From Bacteroidota bacterium (GTDB lineage Bacteria; Bacteroidota; Bacteroidia; Chitinophagales; Chitinophagaceae): a DNA stretch of 64,000 bases. A program made the translations under genes and the position numbers. The stretch covers positions 1 to 64,000 of the forward strand of contig JAFDXK010000001.1 in assembly GCA_018267965.1 (NCBI GenBank), written 5' to 3'. The notes under the pieces are model-generated. The model searched no databases. It was not told the DNA's origin and was given only the letters and a program-made list of their open reading frames with translations. Of the stretch, positions 8,217-17,963 are shown one piece after another; position 1 is the first letter of the stretch; the number at the start of each line of letters is the position of its first letter.

Positions 8217-8424
8217 ACCTATAAAAATAAAAAATATTCCCTTAGTTACCTATGATAGAATGCTCATAAGTGCTTGATAATCTGTTAGTTTTTGTGTTGT
8301 TGGTACAACGATAACTGTGATAAATACGGGTTCGTGTAGTAAAATTGAAATTCCGTTGTATTTTTGAACTTGGAATACATATTGCCATTGGCAATTTTAC
8401 ATAGTTTGTTTGTTTTGTTTGATA

Positions 8425-8453
8425 AAGAATGCCACCATTTCTGGTGGCTTCTT
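8425..8453. terminator. Bidirectional terminator between convergent genes
   Basis: Stem GCCACCA / TGGTGGC with loop TTTC, extended by AAGAA and TTCTT arms, so A- and T-tracts serve both directions. Confidence 0.8.
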
Positions 8454-8459
8454 GCTTTA

Positions 8460-9998
8460 TTATGGATTATTATATGGTGCGTATGACAACGTTATATTAG
8501 GTGGCATAAACCTGTAAGTATAAAGGTATTTGGGGTGTTCGGGCTCTAACATATCATTATATATCCAGTTGAGCAGCATAGCATCAGGATTGATATTGTT
8601 TGTCCCAGGTATTTGAGTTTCTATTTTTTTGCCTTTTTTGTCTTTAGGAATTGCCAATCCGTCTAAAGGCATCACAGATGGCTTTGCTGTTTTTACACTG
8701 TCAACTGGCATCTTGATACTGTGTATGTTCATTGAGTCGGCTCTTGTAAAACAGATTTGATAATTGCCGCCAACATTCACTTTAAACCTGTAATGCAAGA
8801 ATTTCCTTTTAACAAACCACTCTGTCAATGACATATCATTTAATAATGCCACAGGCCCTTTAACAGTAGTGGTGTACGGTGTGATATCCGGAACAATATC
8901 TGCAGCTACAACCTCATCATCTTTGAACTTAATAACAAATGCATCAGAAGCTTTGGCAGTGACTTCCTGTGTTTGAGTATTAGTTTTCAGGTTTAGGATC
9001 TCACATACAACGTAAAAATCCATGTTGTTGCTGCTCATGGCATCTAAAGCAATAATTTTTGAACCACCATTGATATCAGATATAACTCTGTCAGGTAAAA
9101 AGCTCTTTAACCTCTCAAATGAAACTTTTACAGTTTTACTAATGTTGCCATCCGGTCCCATCATCATTGCACAGATACCGTCAGGTTCCGAGCCTGTAAT
9201 TTTTCCGTCTTTGTAATAAGGGCCAGCCACAGTGCTCATGCCATCTTTAGCATTCACCGTTACAGGCATGATATAATTGTTGTTATCATCTTTCAGTTCA
9301 ACAGTACCCATTACTTCACCTGATTCTATCTGGAAGTTGTTTATTGTATAATGGTAAGTTTCTCCTGAACTAACCTTGTCGCGATATGTAAGAATAACTC
9401 TGTCGGCAACTGTCAACATGCTGATAATTTCCGCATTGCCTCTTTCTCCTTTTATTTCTTTTTTCCACCTTTCCTTCAGTTCGTTATCGTATTTAACGAG
9501 TTTGTATCCACCGTTTTTTGCCTTAAGTGGTGTTAGGAGCAATATGCCTTCAGGCATAGCACAGGTTAGTTTATAATTCAGATCTGAATTCAGCAAATCT
9601 TCCGAAATGTCTTTTTCTTCAATCGTTTTTACAGCTTTACCTTCGTTGTTAAACAGTATCAATGACCTGGTACGTTTTTCAATGTCTCCCATAAGTATCA
9701 GGTAGCCACGGTCTGTATATGTACTGCCTAATATAACTGTACTGTTGGTTACATCATACGTAAATTTAGCCGCCTCTTTGAGCCCCACAGCATAGGCACG
9801 GAATACCAACTTAGGACTTGATTTTTCGTCTTTGGCATTTTTGATGTAGTACATGTACAAGTACCTGGATTCTGAGCCGGATAATATCCCTGAAAAAGAC
9901 CTGTTGTATACGCTATCTATCATTACCTCTTGTGATTTTGCCTGAAATGCAAACGCAGAAGCTAATAGCAATAAGCCTATTTTCCTTATCATGTTCAA
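8460..9998 (-). CDS. Hypothetical secreted protein, possibly beta-propeller-like
   Basis: 512 aa with a clear signal peptide (MIRKIGLLLLASAFAFQAKSQ). The mature region is rich in alternating hydrophobic/polar strands with repeated openings such as GYLILMGDIEKR, GILLLTPLKAKNGGY and KIIALDAMSSNNMDFYVV, which suggests a beta-propeller or sandwich, but no named repeat matches. It has no T9SS sorting domain and no lipobox, so it is probably periplasmic. It is a single gene with its own promoter-like element at 10014-10021 and a shared terminator downstream. Family not recognised. Confidence 0.7.
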   Translation of the reverse strand: MNMIRKIGLLLLASAFAFQAKSQEVMIDSVYNRSFSGILSGSESRYLYMYYIKNAKDEKSSPKLVFRAYAVGLKEAAKFTYDVTNSTVILGSTYTDRGYLILMGDIEKRTRSLILFNNEGKAVKTIEEKDISEDLLNSDLNYKLTCAMPEGILLLTPLKAKNGGYKLVKYDNELKERWKKEIKGERGNAEIISMLTVADRVILTYRDKVSSGETYHYTINNFQIESGEVMGTVELKDDNNNYIMPVTVNAKDGMSTVAGPYYKDGKITGSEPDGICAMMMGPDGNISKTVKVSFERLKSFLPDRVISDINGGSKIIALDAMSSNNMDFYVVCEILNLKTNTQTQEVTAKASDAFVIKFKDDEVVAADIVPDITPYTTTVKGPVALLNDMSLTEWFVKRKFLHYRFKVNVGGNYQICFTRADSMNIHSIKMPVDSVKTAKPSVMPLDGLAIPKDKKGKKIETQIPGTNNINPDAMLLNWIYNDMLEPEHPKYLYTYRFMPPNITLSYAPYNNP

Positions 9999-10013
9999 AT
10001 TGTGTTTGGGTGA

Positions 10014-10021
10014 CGAATATA
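10014..10021 (-). promoter_or_regulatory. -7-like element for the 512-aa gene
   Basis: Minus-strand TATATTCG, one mismatch to TAnnTTTG, 15 bases before the start codon. The rest of 9999-10257 is AT-rich and holds the divergent promoters of the flanking genes; nothing else is seen. Confidence 0.4.
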
Positions 10022-10257
10022 AGCATAATGATTTTGCCTGTATTTATTAAAACGATGAAACGGGTTTAATAAATGTTAAAATATCTTAAGTATATATAAA
10101 TCATTATTAATTGCTGTAAGCAACCGTTTAATAACTCTGAATTAAAGACGTTGTTTTAATGAGTGTTTAATAGCTGCTGACAGCCCCTTTGCTGAAATAT
10201 TGCTATATTTATATGCATAAAAAATAACGACAAATCACTACATAAAACCTTTATTAA

Positions 10258-13200
10258 TTGAAGAGGAATTTACTTGCTATTTGCGCTATAAGCACGATGA
10301 GTAGTCTAGCGATATACCCTTTGACTACACATGCAAAAGAAGATGGATTGAAGCATAGAATGTATCGTGAAAATACAATATGCTTTATTGAGAATGCTGG
10401 GCAAATTGTAGACCAGAATCACAAGAGCCGGAAAGACATTGACTTTAAATTAAATGCAAATGACATAACCATATTTATTGGTGATGGTCAGATGCATTAC
10501 CAGTGGTTCAGGCCAATAGCTTCAGGCGATAAGATCAATTTGACAGCTTCGAAAGATGTGCCGAAGGAATTGACGAAGTATGAGATGTGTGGAATGGATG
10601 TGGAGTTGATCGGAGCAAATAAAAATGCTGCTTATTCAACTTTGAACCCGGGTGTATATCGTGAGTTTTATTACAATAATGATGTTCCGAGAGGTACTGT
10701 TGCAAAGAGCTATGGCAAGGTGATATACAAAAATGTATACCCTCATATTGATTGGGTACTCTATACAGCATCGGATGCTAAAGCCATAAAATATGATTTT
10801 ATAGTACACCAGGGAGGTAATGCATCAGACATCAAGCTTAAATATAAAGGTGCAACATCTCTGAAAGTAGCTGACGGAGTTTTTACGGCAACCACATCGT
10901 TAGGTACAGTAACTGAAGCGCGCCCTTATACTTATGATGCTGCTACGGGTAGGGTAATATCGAGCAACTATGTGCTGGAAGGTGACGTGCTACGTTTTGC
11001 GATAAATGGCTCAGCACAAAACATGGTCATTGACCCGCAAATCAACTGGAGCACTTATTATGCTAACCCCGACCAGGGATTTACATACGGTTTGACAACA
11101 GCAGCAGACAGTGCAGGTAACTCCTATATGTGCGGCAGTACCAACATGAGTACCAATATGAGTATTTCTTATCCGCTATTTCCTGTATCGGGTAACTCAT
11201 GTTATCAATATACATATGGTGGTGGTAATCTTGATGGATATATTGTGAAGTTCAACGCTGCTGGACAACGGGAGTGGGCAACCTTTTATGGTGGTTCTGA
11301 TTTAGACCAAATTAACGCTGCTACTTGTGATGTAAACGGCAACCTCCTGGTTACCGGGTATTCTAATAGTGTTAGTGGAATGGGCAGCAGTGGTGCATAC
11401 AAACAATACAACAGTGGTAACGGTAATCCCGGTACAAGCTGGACTGATGTGTTTATAGGAAAATTCAGCCCTTCAGGACCATTGATATGGGGTACTTATT
11501 ATGGCCATGTGCAGTCAGAAATTGCATACTCTATTTGCTCAGATAAGTACGGTGATATTTTCATCGGCGGAACAACCAGTAGTTCGAGTAGCATAGCTAC
11601 AACAGGTGCATACAACACTACACCTGCTGATGGTTTTATAACTAAATTTTCGTCATCAGGTTCGTTGTTATGGGGTACTTATTTTAAAGGCATAGTTAAC
11701 GCAGTAACGTGTGACTATGTTGGTAAAGTATATGCTGCAGGCTATACCAGTCAAACATCGGGTGTTGCCACTTCAGGTTCTCACTTGTCTACATTTGCCG
11801 GCGGTGCGCAGGATGGCTTCATTGCATCGTTCACATCAACAGGTAGTATCAGGTGGAGCACTTATTACGGAGGAAATGGCTTTGACAATATAAATGCGCT
11901 TGCTCTTGATTTCTATGGGAATTTATATGCTGTAGGTTCCACACTGTGTACTTCAGGAATAGCTACTACCGGAGGTTTTAGACCTAATCATTCCGGAGCA
12001 CCATCGCCTTATGCTATGGATGGTTTTATTACGAAGTTCGATTCTTTCGGTGTCAGGCAGTGGGGTACTTATTACGGAGCTGCGTCAGGTATAGATAATA
12101 TATTTAGTATCAATTTCGCACCTGATGGAAAATTTTTTATAGCAGGCACTACAGGTAGTTTGTCTGATATAGCAACAAGTAATGCATGGCATTCTGTAAA
12201 CTACGGCCCTCCTCCGCCAATTCCTTCTACCCCCATTGTATATCAGGATAATGATGTTTTTATAGCAAAATTCAATCAGGACGGTAACAGGCTGTGGGGC
12301 AGTTATTTTGGCGGAGACAAAGTAGAAAGCACACCAACAGTAGCATACGGCGGCGGGTCTATATTCTTAGGAGGATCGACACAAAGCTGGAGGTATGTTA
12401 CCACATCAGGTAGTTTGCAGGAAGTGATGGTTGATACAGTACACAGTGTGGTGCTCCCTTACATGGCAAAATTTGCAGATGATACAGCTGTATACATCAG
12501 GTTGCCATATATAGACTCAATGTTGTGTGCAGGTGATAGCTTGTTTGTGAAATACGGTACTATAAACAAATTCCGTCCATCAAGCAATACCTTCAGCGTA
12601 CAATTGTCGAATGCAACCGGGAGTTTTGCAAGCCCTGTAACTATTGGCACTAAAGCTGATTCTTTAGGTGGTATCGTTAGGTGTCGTATACCATTATCAA
12701 CAGCGCAAGGTACAGGTTATAGAATCAGAATAATATCAACAGCCCCAACTGATACATTTTATAACTACAATATAAACATCCGAATATCACAATATCCTAA
12801 TCCTGATGCAGTAGCCATAACACCAGTGTGTAATAATTCGCCATTGCAGGTTGCTGACAATAATGCACCACAACCATCCGGTACCCAGTATTCATGGATA
12901 CCTCCTAATAGCGCACGCATAGGTGGAGGCGGAACCACATATACCATCTCCAGTTGTACATACGCAGACTCCGGCGACTACTATATTGTTGAAAATAACT
13001 ATGGCTGTATTAAAAGAGATACCGTGCATGTAACGGTACAGCCGAGCCCGGCAAATCCTGTAATTGTTGGTGATACATCACTGTGTATTGGTGATACATT
13101 GACATTAACAGCTAACAGCATTACTGCAGGTGTTTCTTATCAATGGCTTGGCAAGAAACTGCAGGTGCCAACAACACAGGATTTTGTATTGCCTAATGCT

Positions 13201-14028
13201 GATACATCTGATGCAGGAAATTATAAGGTTGCAGTTATTTTAAATGGCTGTGCTTCCGCATTTGTAACCAGAGGGGTTACAGTGCATCCTTATCCTAAAC
13301 CAACTGCAAGTAGTAATAGTCCTGCTTGTATAGAAGCCAGCCTTGATTTACATGGTGCAGATACTATTACTACAGGCTTGTCTTACTACTGGATAGGTCC
13401 GGGTTCATTTACCAGCTATCACAAAGACACCAGTATTGTTAACCCAACTATGGGTGCAGCAGGTACATATATGCTGATAACTACTACAATACATGGGTGT
13501 GCAGACACTGCAACTACTATTGTAAGCATTCATCAAAAGCCACATGCGGATTCGATAGACGCCGGTCCAACATCAACGTACTCATATAATTTTTCAATCG
13601 CCAATCCTCAAAATATTATCACGCTTAACTGGGATTTTGGTGATGGTGGTACGGATAACAGTAATACACCAAGCCATACATACACAACAACAGGTGTTTA
13701 TACTGTACGATTAATAATCACCAACGATTGTGGTTCAGATACACTGTATAAAACAGTGTATGCTGCTGTAGCAGGTATAGGCAGCTATACAACTAACAAT
13801 AAGCTATTACATGTTTATCCTAACCCTGCAAGTGAACATATCACTGTTGAATCACCATATACAATCAATAAGATAATGTTGTATAGTGTTATTGGTGTGA
13901 AAGTGTCAGAAGCTATAGTGGATGGTAAGCGATATACGATGGATATAAAAGGATTAGCTTCGGGAACATATTTGATGAATATAGAAACAGCTAATGGTAA
14001 GTTTGTGCAGAAAGTAGATATAAAATAA
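10258..14028 (+). CDS. Giant T9SS surface protein: DUF7948, SBBP repeats, Ig-like, PKD, sorting domain
   Basis: 1256 aa. The start is TTG: an in-frame TAA lies directly before it, and this start gives the basic n-region of a signal peptide (KRNLLAICAISTMSSLAIYPLTTHA); the first internal ATG would lack it. DUF7948 spans about residues 40-262 (FIENAGQI..., YGKVIYKNVYPHIDWVLY, DFIVHQGG, VIDPQINW). SBBP propeller repeats run from about 265 to 740 with recurring GTYYGG, DGFITKF and AVGST blades. Cysteine-containing Ig-like modules follow. A PKD domain (NWDFGDGGTDNSNTPSHTY) lies near 1120-1165 and a type A sorting domain at 1182-1256. Expected role: cell-surface adhesin or filament. The next gene is a full-length paralogue. 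Confidence 0.88.
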   Translation: MKRNLLAICAISTMSSLAIYPLTTHAKEDGLKHRMYRENTICFIENAGQIVDQNHKSRKDIDFKLNANDITIFIGDGQMHYQWFRPIASGDKINLTASKDVPKELTKYEMCGMDVELIGANKNAAYSTLNPGVYREFYYNNDVPRGTVAKSYGKVIYKNVYPHIDWVLYTASDAKAIKYDFIVHQGGNASDIKLKYKGATSLKVADGVFTATTSLGTVTEARPYTYDAATGRVISSNYVLEGDVLRFAINGSAQNMVIDPQINWSTYYANPDQGFTYGLTTAADSAGNSYMCGSTNMSTNMSISYPLFPVSGNSCYQYTYGGGNLDGYIVKFNAAGQREWATFYGGSDLDQINAATCDVNGNLLVTGYSNSVSGMGSSGAYKQYNSGNGNPGTSWTDVFIGKFSPSGPLIWGTYYGHVQSEIAYSICSDKYGDIFIGGTTSSSSSIATTGAYNTTPADGFITKFSSSGSLLWGTYFKGIVNAVTCDYVGKVYAAGYTSQTSGVATSGSHLSTFAGGAQDGFIASFTSTGSIRWSTYYGGNGFDNINALALDFYGNLYAVGSTLCTSGIATTGGFRPNHSGAPSPYAMDGFITKFDSFGVRQWGTYYGAASGIDNIFSINFAPDGKFFIAGTTGSLSDIATSNAWHSVNYGPPPPIPSTPIVYQDNDVFIAKFNQDGNRLWGSYFGGDKVESTPTVAYGGGSIFLGGSTQSWRYVTTSGSLQEVMVDTVHSVVLPYMAKFADDTAVYIRLPYIDSMLCAGDSLFVKYGTINKFRPSSNTFSVQLSNATGSFASPVTIGTKADSLGGIVRCRIPLSTAQGTGYRIRIISTAPTDTFYNYNINIRISQYPNPDAVAITPVCNNSPLQVADNNAPQPSGTQYSWIPPNSARIGGGGTTYTISSCTYADSGDYYIVENNYGCIKRDTVHVTVQPSPANPVIVGDTSLCIGDTLTLTANSITAGVSYQWLGKKLQVPTTQDFVLPNADTSDAGNYKVAVILNGCASAFVTRGVTVHPYPKPTASSNSPACIEASLDLHGADTITTGLSYYWIGPGSFTSYHKDTSIVNPTMGAAGTYMLITTTIHGCADTATTIVSIHQKPHADSIDAGPTSTYSYNFSIANPQNIITLNWDFGDGGTDNSNTPSHTYTTTGVYTVRLIITNDCGSDTLYKTVYAAVAGIGSYTTNNKLLHVYPNPASEHITVESPYTINKIMLYSVIGVKVSEAIVDGKRYTMDIKGLASGTYLMNIETANGKFVQKVDIK

Positions 14029-14059
14029 ATATTATCACTACAGTATTATTACGTTACAA

Positions 14060-14096
14060 AACGGTAGTTGGTAATCAGCTACCGTTAATATTTTTT
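14060..14096 (+). terminator. Terminator between the two giant paralogues
   Basis: AACGGTAG / CTACCGTT stem with an 11-base loop, then AATATTTTTT. The paralogues are therefore probably separate transcripts or subject to partial read-through. Confidence 0.7.
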
Positions 14097-14115
14097 AATA
14101 AGCAAACCTGTGAAC

Positions 14116-17100
14116 ATGCAATCTCGTTTTTTTAATTTTTTGATAGTGGCTATAGCCTTGAATACTGCAATGCCTGTCTCGGTAACCGCTAAAAATGATA
14201 TTTCAAAGATTGATGAAGGAGCCACCTACTTTGTTCAAAATGCCGGACAGGTAACCGACGAGCTATATCACAATAGAAAAGATATAGACTTTAAAGTATG
14301 TTCCGGCGGCGCGGTGTTGTTTATTGGTAACGGGCAAATGCATTATCAGTGGTATAAACAAACTGATAGCAATAAAGAAACTGATAACACAAAAGACAAT
14401 AAGTACGAAATATATAGAATGGATGTAGAGTTGGTAGGGGCAAATAAAAATGCTGCTTATGCTGTTGCTGACCTTAAACAATACTACGAGAGCTATTATA
14501 TTGATAACATTCCAAAAGGTACAGTAGCTAAAAGTTTCGGGAAGGTTATTTACAAGAACATTTACCCCCACATTGATTGGGTTTTATATACTAAGGACGG
14601 TGTTAGTGGAATGAAGTATGATTTTATTGTACACCCGGGTGGCGATCCGAAAAATATCAGGCTGAAATATTCCGGTACCTCATCACTATCAATTGAAAAT
14701 GGCAGTGTCATTGCCCGTACACCCTATGGAGAAATAAATGAACAACAGCCATATAGTTATAATGCTAAGACGCACAAAACAATTAGCAGCAAATATGTTT
14801 TAGATGGAGATGTTTTACATTTTGATATTGAGAAAAGCGAGCAAGATATTGTTATCGATCCGCTAATCAACTGGGTGGGGTATTACGCCAATTTTGAACA
14901 GGGAGTTGTACCAAGGTCATGGGGAATAGGTTCTGGTGCGGCTGTAGCAACAGATACGTTTGCTAATTTGTATCTATGTGGTAATACTAACGTGACTACA
15001 AATATTGCTACAACATTTTCGTACCAAAGCAGTCCGCAGGGTGGAATAAATGACTGTTTTATTGTAAAGTTTGACAATACCGGAGCAAGACAATGGGGAA
15101 CATTTTACGGAGGTTCTGCTTTAGAGCAGATAAATGCAGCTAAATGTGATAAAGAAGGTAACATCATCGTTACGGGTTATACCAATAGCGTGTCCGGTAT
15201 GTCAGGGGGTACTGGTCCACAATATTTTAATACTAATACTACAGGTAGTCCTGGAACAAGTTATACAGATGTTTTTATAGGTAAATTTACCCCTAATGGT
15301 GGGATGATATGGGGCACCTACTTTGGTACTATACAAGACGATATTGCTTATGCATTAACTACAGATTTCAATGGGAATGTGTATATAGGAGGATATACAA
15401 GTGGTACAGGTCTCGCTACTACGGGCGCTTTCAGAACATCTGCAACAAACGGATTCATCGCAAAATTTTCGTCTTCAGGTAGCAAGCAATGGTGTACATA
15501 CTATAATGGCAATGTTACTTCATTAACATGCGACTATTGGGGAAGATTGTATGTTGGTGGTTATACAGACTCTATTTCAGGTGTTGCGTCTTCAGGTGCA
15601 CACTTGACAGTCTATGCCGGGGGAATATATGATGCGTTTATAGCAGCATTTAGAAGTGATGGCAGCAGGCGTTGGGCAACCTACTATGGTGGAACTTCGA
15701 CTGATAATATAAAAGCACTTGTATGTGATTATTATGGAAATGTTTATGGTGCAGGTTCTACATATAGCATAAGCGGTATTGCAACAAGTGGCGCATTTAG
15801 GTCGTCTCATAGCTGTGGTTCTACACCTGGTATTTCGGACGGATATTTAGTTAAGTTCGATTCTATGGGCACACGACAATGGGGTACTTATATCGGAGAT
15901 TCTCTGGGTTTTGACAATTTTACAAGTCTTACATTTTCTTATAACGGCAAAATTTTTGCAGGTGGGTCCACAGGTAGCACAACAGGTATATCTACTAACG
16001 GTTCATCAAATCGTGGACCAGCAGGTATGCCTGGTGGTGGAAACCCCGATAATGATTTGTTCTTTGTAAAATTCAACCAGGATGGCAGCAGAGCATGGGG
16101 TACATACATGGGTACAAATAGCATAGAAATGCCCGGTACTATATCATACGGTGGTGGTAAAGTGAGTTTTTCCGGTTCTACACAAGGTAATGGGATAGCG
16201 ATGAATATGACGAATCCGGCATTTGTCAGTTTGGATACTACGGTAGGTGTAGCACCTATCATGGGACAGTATTATGACGACACAGCTGTGTATATTCTTT
16301 TCCCTTATGTTGATAGTATTTTATGTGCCGGAGATAGTTTGTTTTTAAACTACGGCACTATCAATAATTTCCGCCCTGCAAGTAATGTTTTTACTGTACA
16401 GTTGTCTGACGCATCAGGGAGTTTTACAAGTGCAGTAACAATAGGTACAAAAGCAGATTCGTTAGGAGGCATTGTGCGATGCAGAATACCATTGTCTACA
16501 CCACAGGGCACAGGATATCGCCTGCGTATACTGGCGTCAGCGCCGAGGGATACATTTTATAACCACAATGTAAATATCAGGGTGGCGCAGTATCCTAATC
16601 CGGATGCTGTGGCCATAACACCTGTATGTAATAACTCGCCGTTGCAGGTGGCTGATAATAATGCACCGCAACCAATCGGCACACAGTATACATGGATACC
16701 TCCGAATAGTGCAAGAACATTAGGTGGCGGGACTACTTATACAATAAACAGCTGTCTTTACGCTGATTCTGGAGATTATATACTTAGTGAAAATAATAAT
16801 GGTTGCATCAGAAAAGACACAGTACACGTAACTGTTTTACCAAGTCCGGCTAATCCGGTTATTACAGGTGATACTTCTTTATGTATTGGCGATACGCTGT
16901 CTTTGTTGGCGTCGTGTATTACACCTGGAGTCAGTTATCAATGGCTGGGTAAAAAATTGCAAGTACCTACTACATTTGATTTTGTGTTGCCTAATGCTGA
17001 TACTTCTGATGCGGGCATTTATAAAGTGGCTGTAATATTAAATGGTTGTGCATCTGCGTTTGTTAGCAGAATTGTAGATGTTCACCCATATCCGAAACCA

Positions 17101-17823
17101 ACAGCTACTTCAAGTACACCGGCATGTTTGAATGACACTGTACGATTGTATGGCTCTGATACCATTACTAAACAGCTCATTTATTATTGGACAGGACCAA
17201 ACTCCTTTACAAGTTATCATAAGGATACAACCATTACTAACTTATCTACAGGTTCGGGTGGTACATACACTTTAACTACTACATCGTTTGGTTGTGCATC
17301 TACGACTACAGCTACCGTTGTTATTGCGACTAAACCATCAGCAGATTCTATCATAGCAGGCCCAACATCTACGTTCTCTTATAATTTCTCTGCCGTTAAT
17401 TCGCAAAATGTAGTATCTGTAAATTGGGATTTTGGAGATGGCGGAACTGATAACAGTAATGCGCCAAGCCATACCTATACTACTACGGGTGTATATACTG
17501 TGAGGTTGATATTGACAAACGACTGTGGTTCTGATACATTATATAAAACAGTGTATGCAGCCGTTGCAGGGATTGATAACTACGGTATGAACTACTCGCA
17601 GATAAAAGTTTATCCTAGCCCTGCACATGATTATGTGAATATAGAGTCGCCGTATGCTATACATAAAATGATATTATACAATCTCATCGGAGCTAAAGTG
17701 TTTGAAAGACAAGTGGATGCAAAGGCATATAAGATGAATGTTAAGGGATTGGCTTCAGGGACTTACATGATGAGCATTGAAACTGTGAATGGCAAATTTG
17801 TTAGAAAAGTGGATGTGGAGTAG
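14116..17823 (+). CDS. Giant T9SS surface protein, tandem paralogue
   Basis: 1235 aa from the ATG at 14116; a GTG two codons earlier is also possible. The architecture is the same as the preceding gene: signal peptide (FFNFLIVAIALNTAMPVSVTA), DUF7948 (YFVQNAGQVTDE, YKNIYPHIDWVLY, VIDPLINW), SBBP repeats with WGTYFG/GGYTS blades, cysteine-bearing Ig-like modules, PKD (NWDFGDGGTDNSNAPSHTY) and a sorting domain. The C-terminal half is much closer to the upstream gene than the N-terminal half: the stretch around NNSPLQVADNNAPQP and the PKD module are almost identical. The pair arose by tandem duplication and is likely kept uniform by recombination at the 3' half. Confidence 0.88.
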   Translation: MQSRFFNFLIVAIALNTAMPVSVTAKNDISKIDEGATYFVQNAGQVTDELYHNRKDIDFKVCSGGAVLFIGNGQMHYQWYKQTDSNKETDNTKDNKYEIYRMDVELVGANKNAAYAVADLKQYYESYYIDNIPKGTVAKSFGKVIYKNIYPHIDWVLYTKDGVSGMKYDFIVHPGGDPKNIRLKYSGTSSLSIENGSVIARTPYGEINEQQPYSYNAKTHKTISSKYVLDGDVLHFDIEKSEQDIVIDPLINWVGYYANFEQGVVPRSWGIGSGAAVATDTFANLYLCGNTNVTTNIATTFSYQSSPQGGINDCFIVKFDNTGARQWGTFYGGSALEQINAAKCDKEGNIIVTGYTNSVSGMSGGTGPQYFNTNTTGSPGTSYTDVFIGKFTPNGGMIWGTYFGTIQDDIAYALTTDFNGNVYIGGYTSGTGLATTGAFRTSATNGFIAKFSSSGSKQWCTYYNGNVTSLTCDYWGRLYVGGYTDSISGVASSGAHLTVYAGGIYDAFIAAFRSDGSRRWATYYGGTSTDNIKALVCDYYGNVYGAGSTYSISGIATSGAFRSSHSCGSTPGISDGYLVKFDSMGTRQWGTYIGDSLGFDNFTSLTFSYNGKIFAGGSTGSTTGISTNGSSNRGPAGMPGGGNPDNDLFFVKFNQDGSRAWGTYMGTNSIEMPGTISYGGGKVSFSGSTQGNGIAMNMTNPAFVSLDTTVGVAPIMGQYYDDTAVYILFPYVDSILCAGDSLFLNYGTINNFRPASNVFTVQLSDASGSFTSAVTIGTKADSLGGIVRCRIPLSTPQGTGYRLRILASAPRDTFYNHNVNIRVAQYPNPDAVAITPVCNNSPLQVADNNAPQPIGTQYTWIPPNSARTLGGGTTYTINSCLYADSGDYILSENNNGCIRKDTVHVTVLPSPANPVITGDTSLCIGDTLSLLASCITPGVSYQWLGKKLQVPTTFDFVLPNADTSDAGIYKVAVILNGCASAFVSRIVDVHPYPKPTATSSTPACLNDTVRLYGSDTITKQLIYYWTGPNSFTSYHKDTTITNLSTGSGGTYTLTTTSFGCASTTTATVVIATKPSADSIIAGPTSTFSYNFSAVNSQNVVSVNWDFGDGGTDNSNAPSHTYTTTGVYTVRLILTNDCGSDTLYKTVYAAVAGIDNYGMNYSQIKVYPSPAHDYVNIESPYAIHKMILYNLIGAKVFERQVDAKAYKMNVKGLASGTYMMSIETVNGKFVRKVDVE

Positions 17824-17963
17824 AGTAAATATTAGAATGACATTAAAAATAAAATAATTGTGCTTTTGCTAAAATAAAATATATACTTTAGCATCAGTTG
17901 CCGTTTCTCCTGTCTCTGCTCATATCCCGTTTACTTGTTTTTTAATGATGTAAATTTTTTCAA

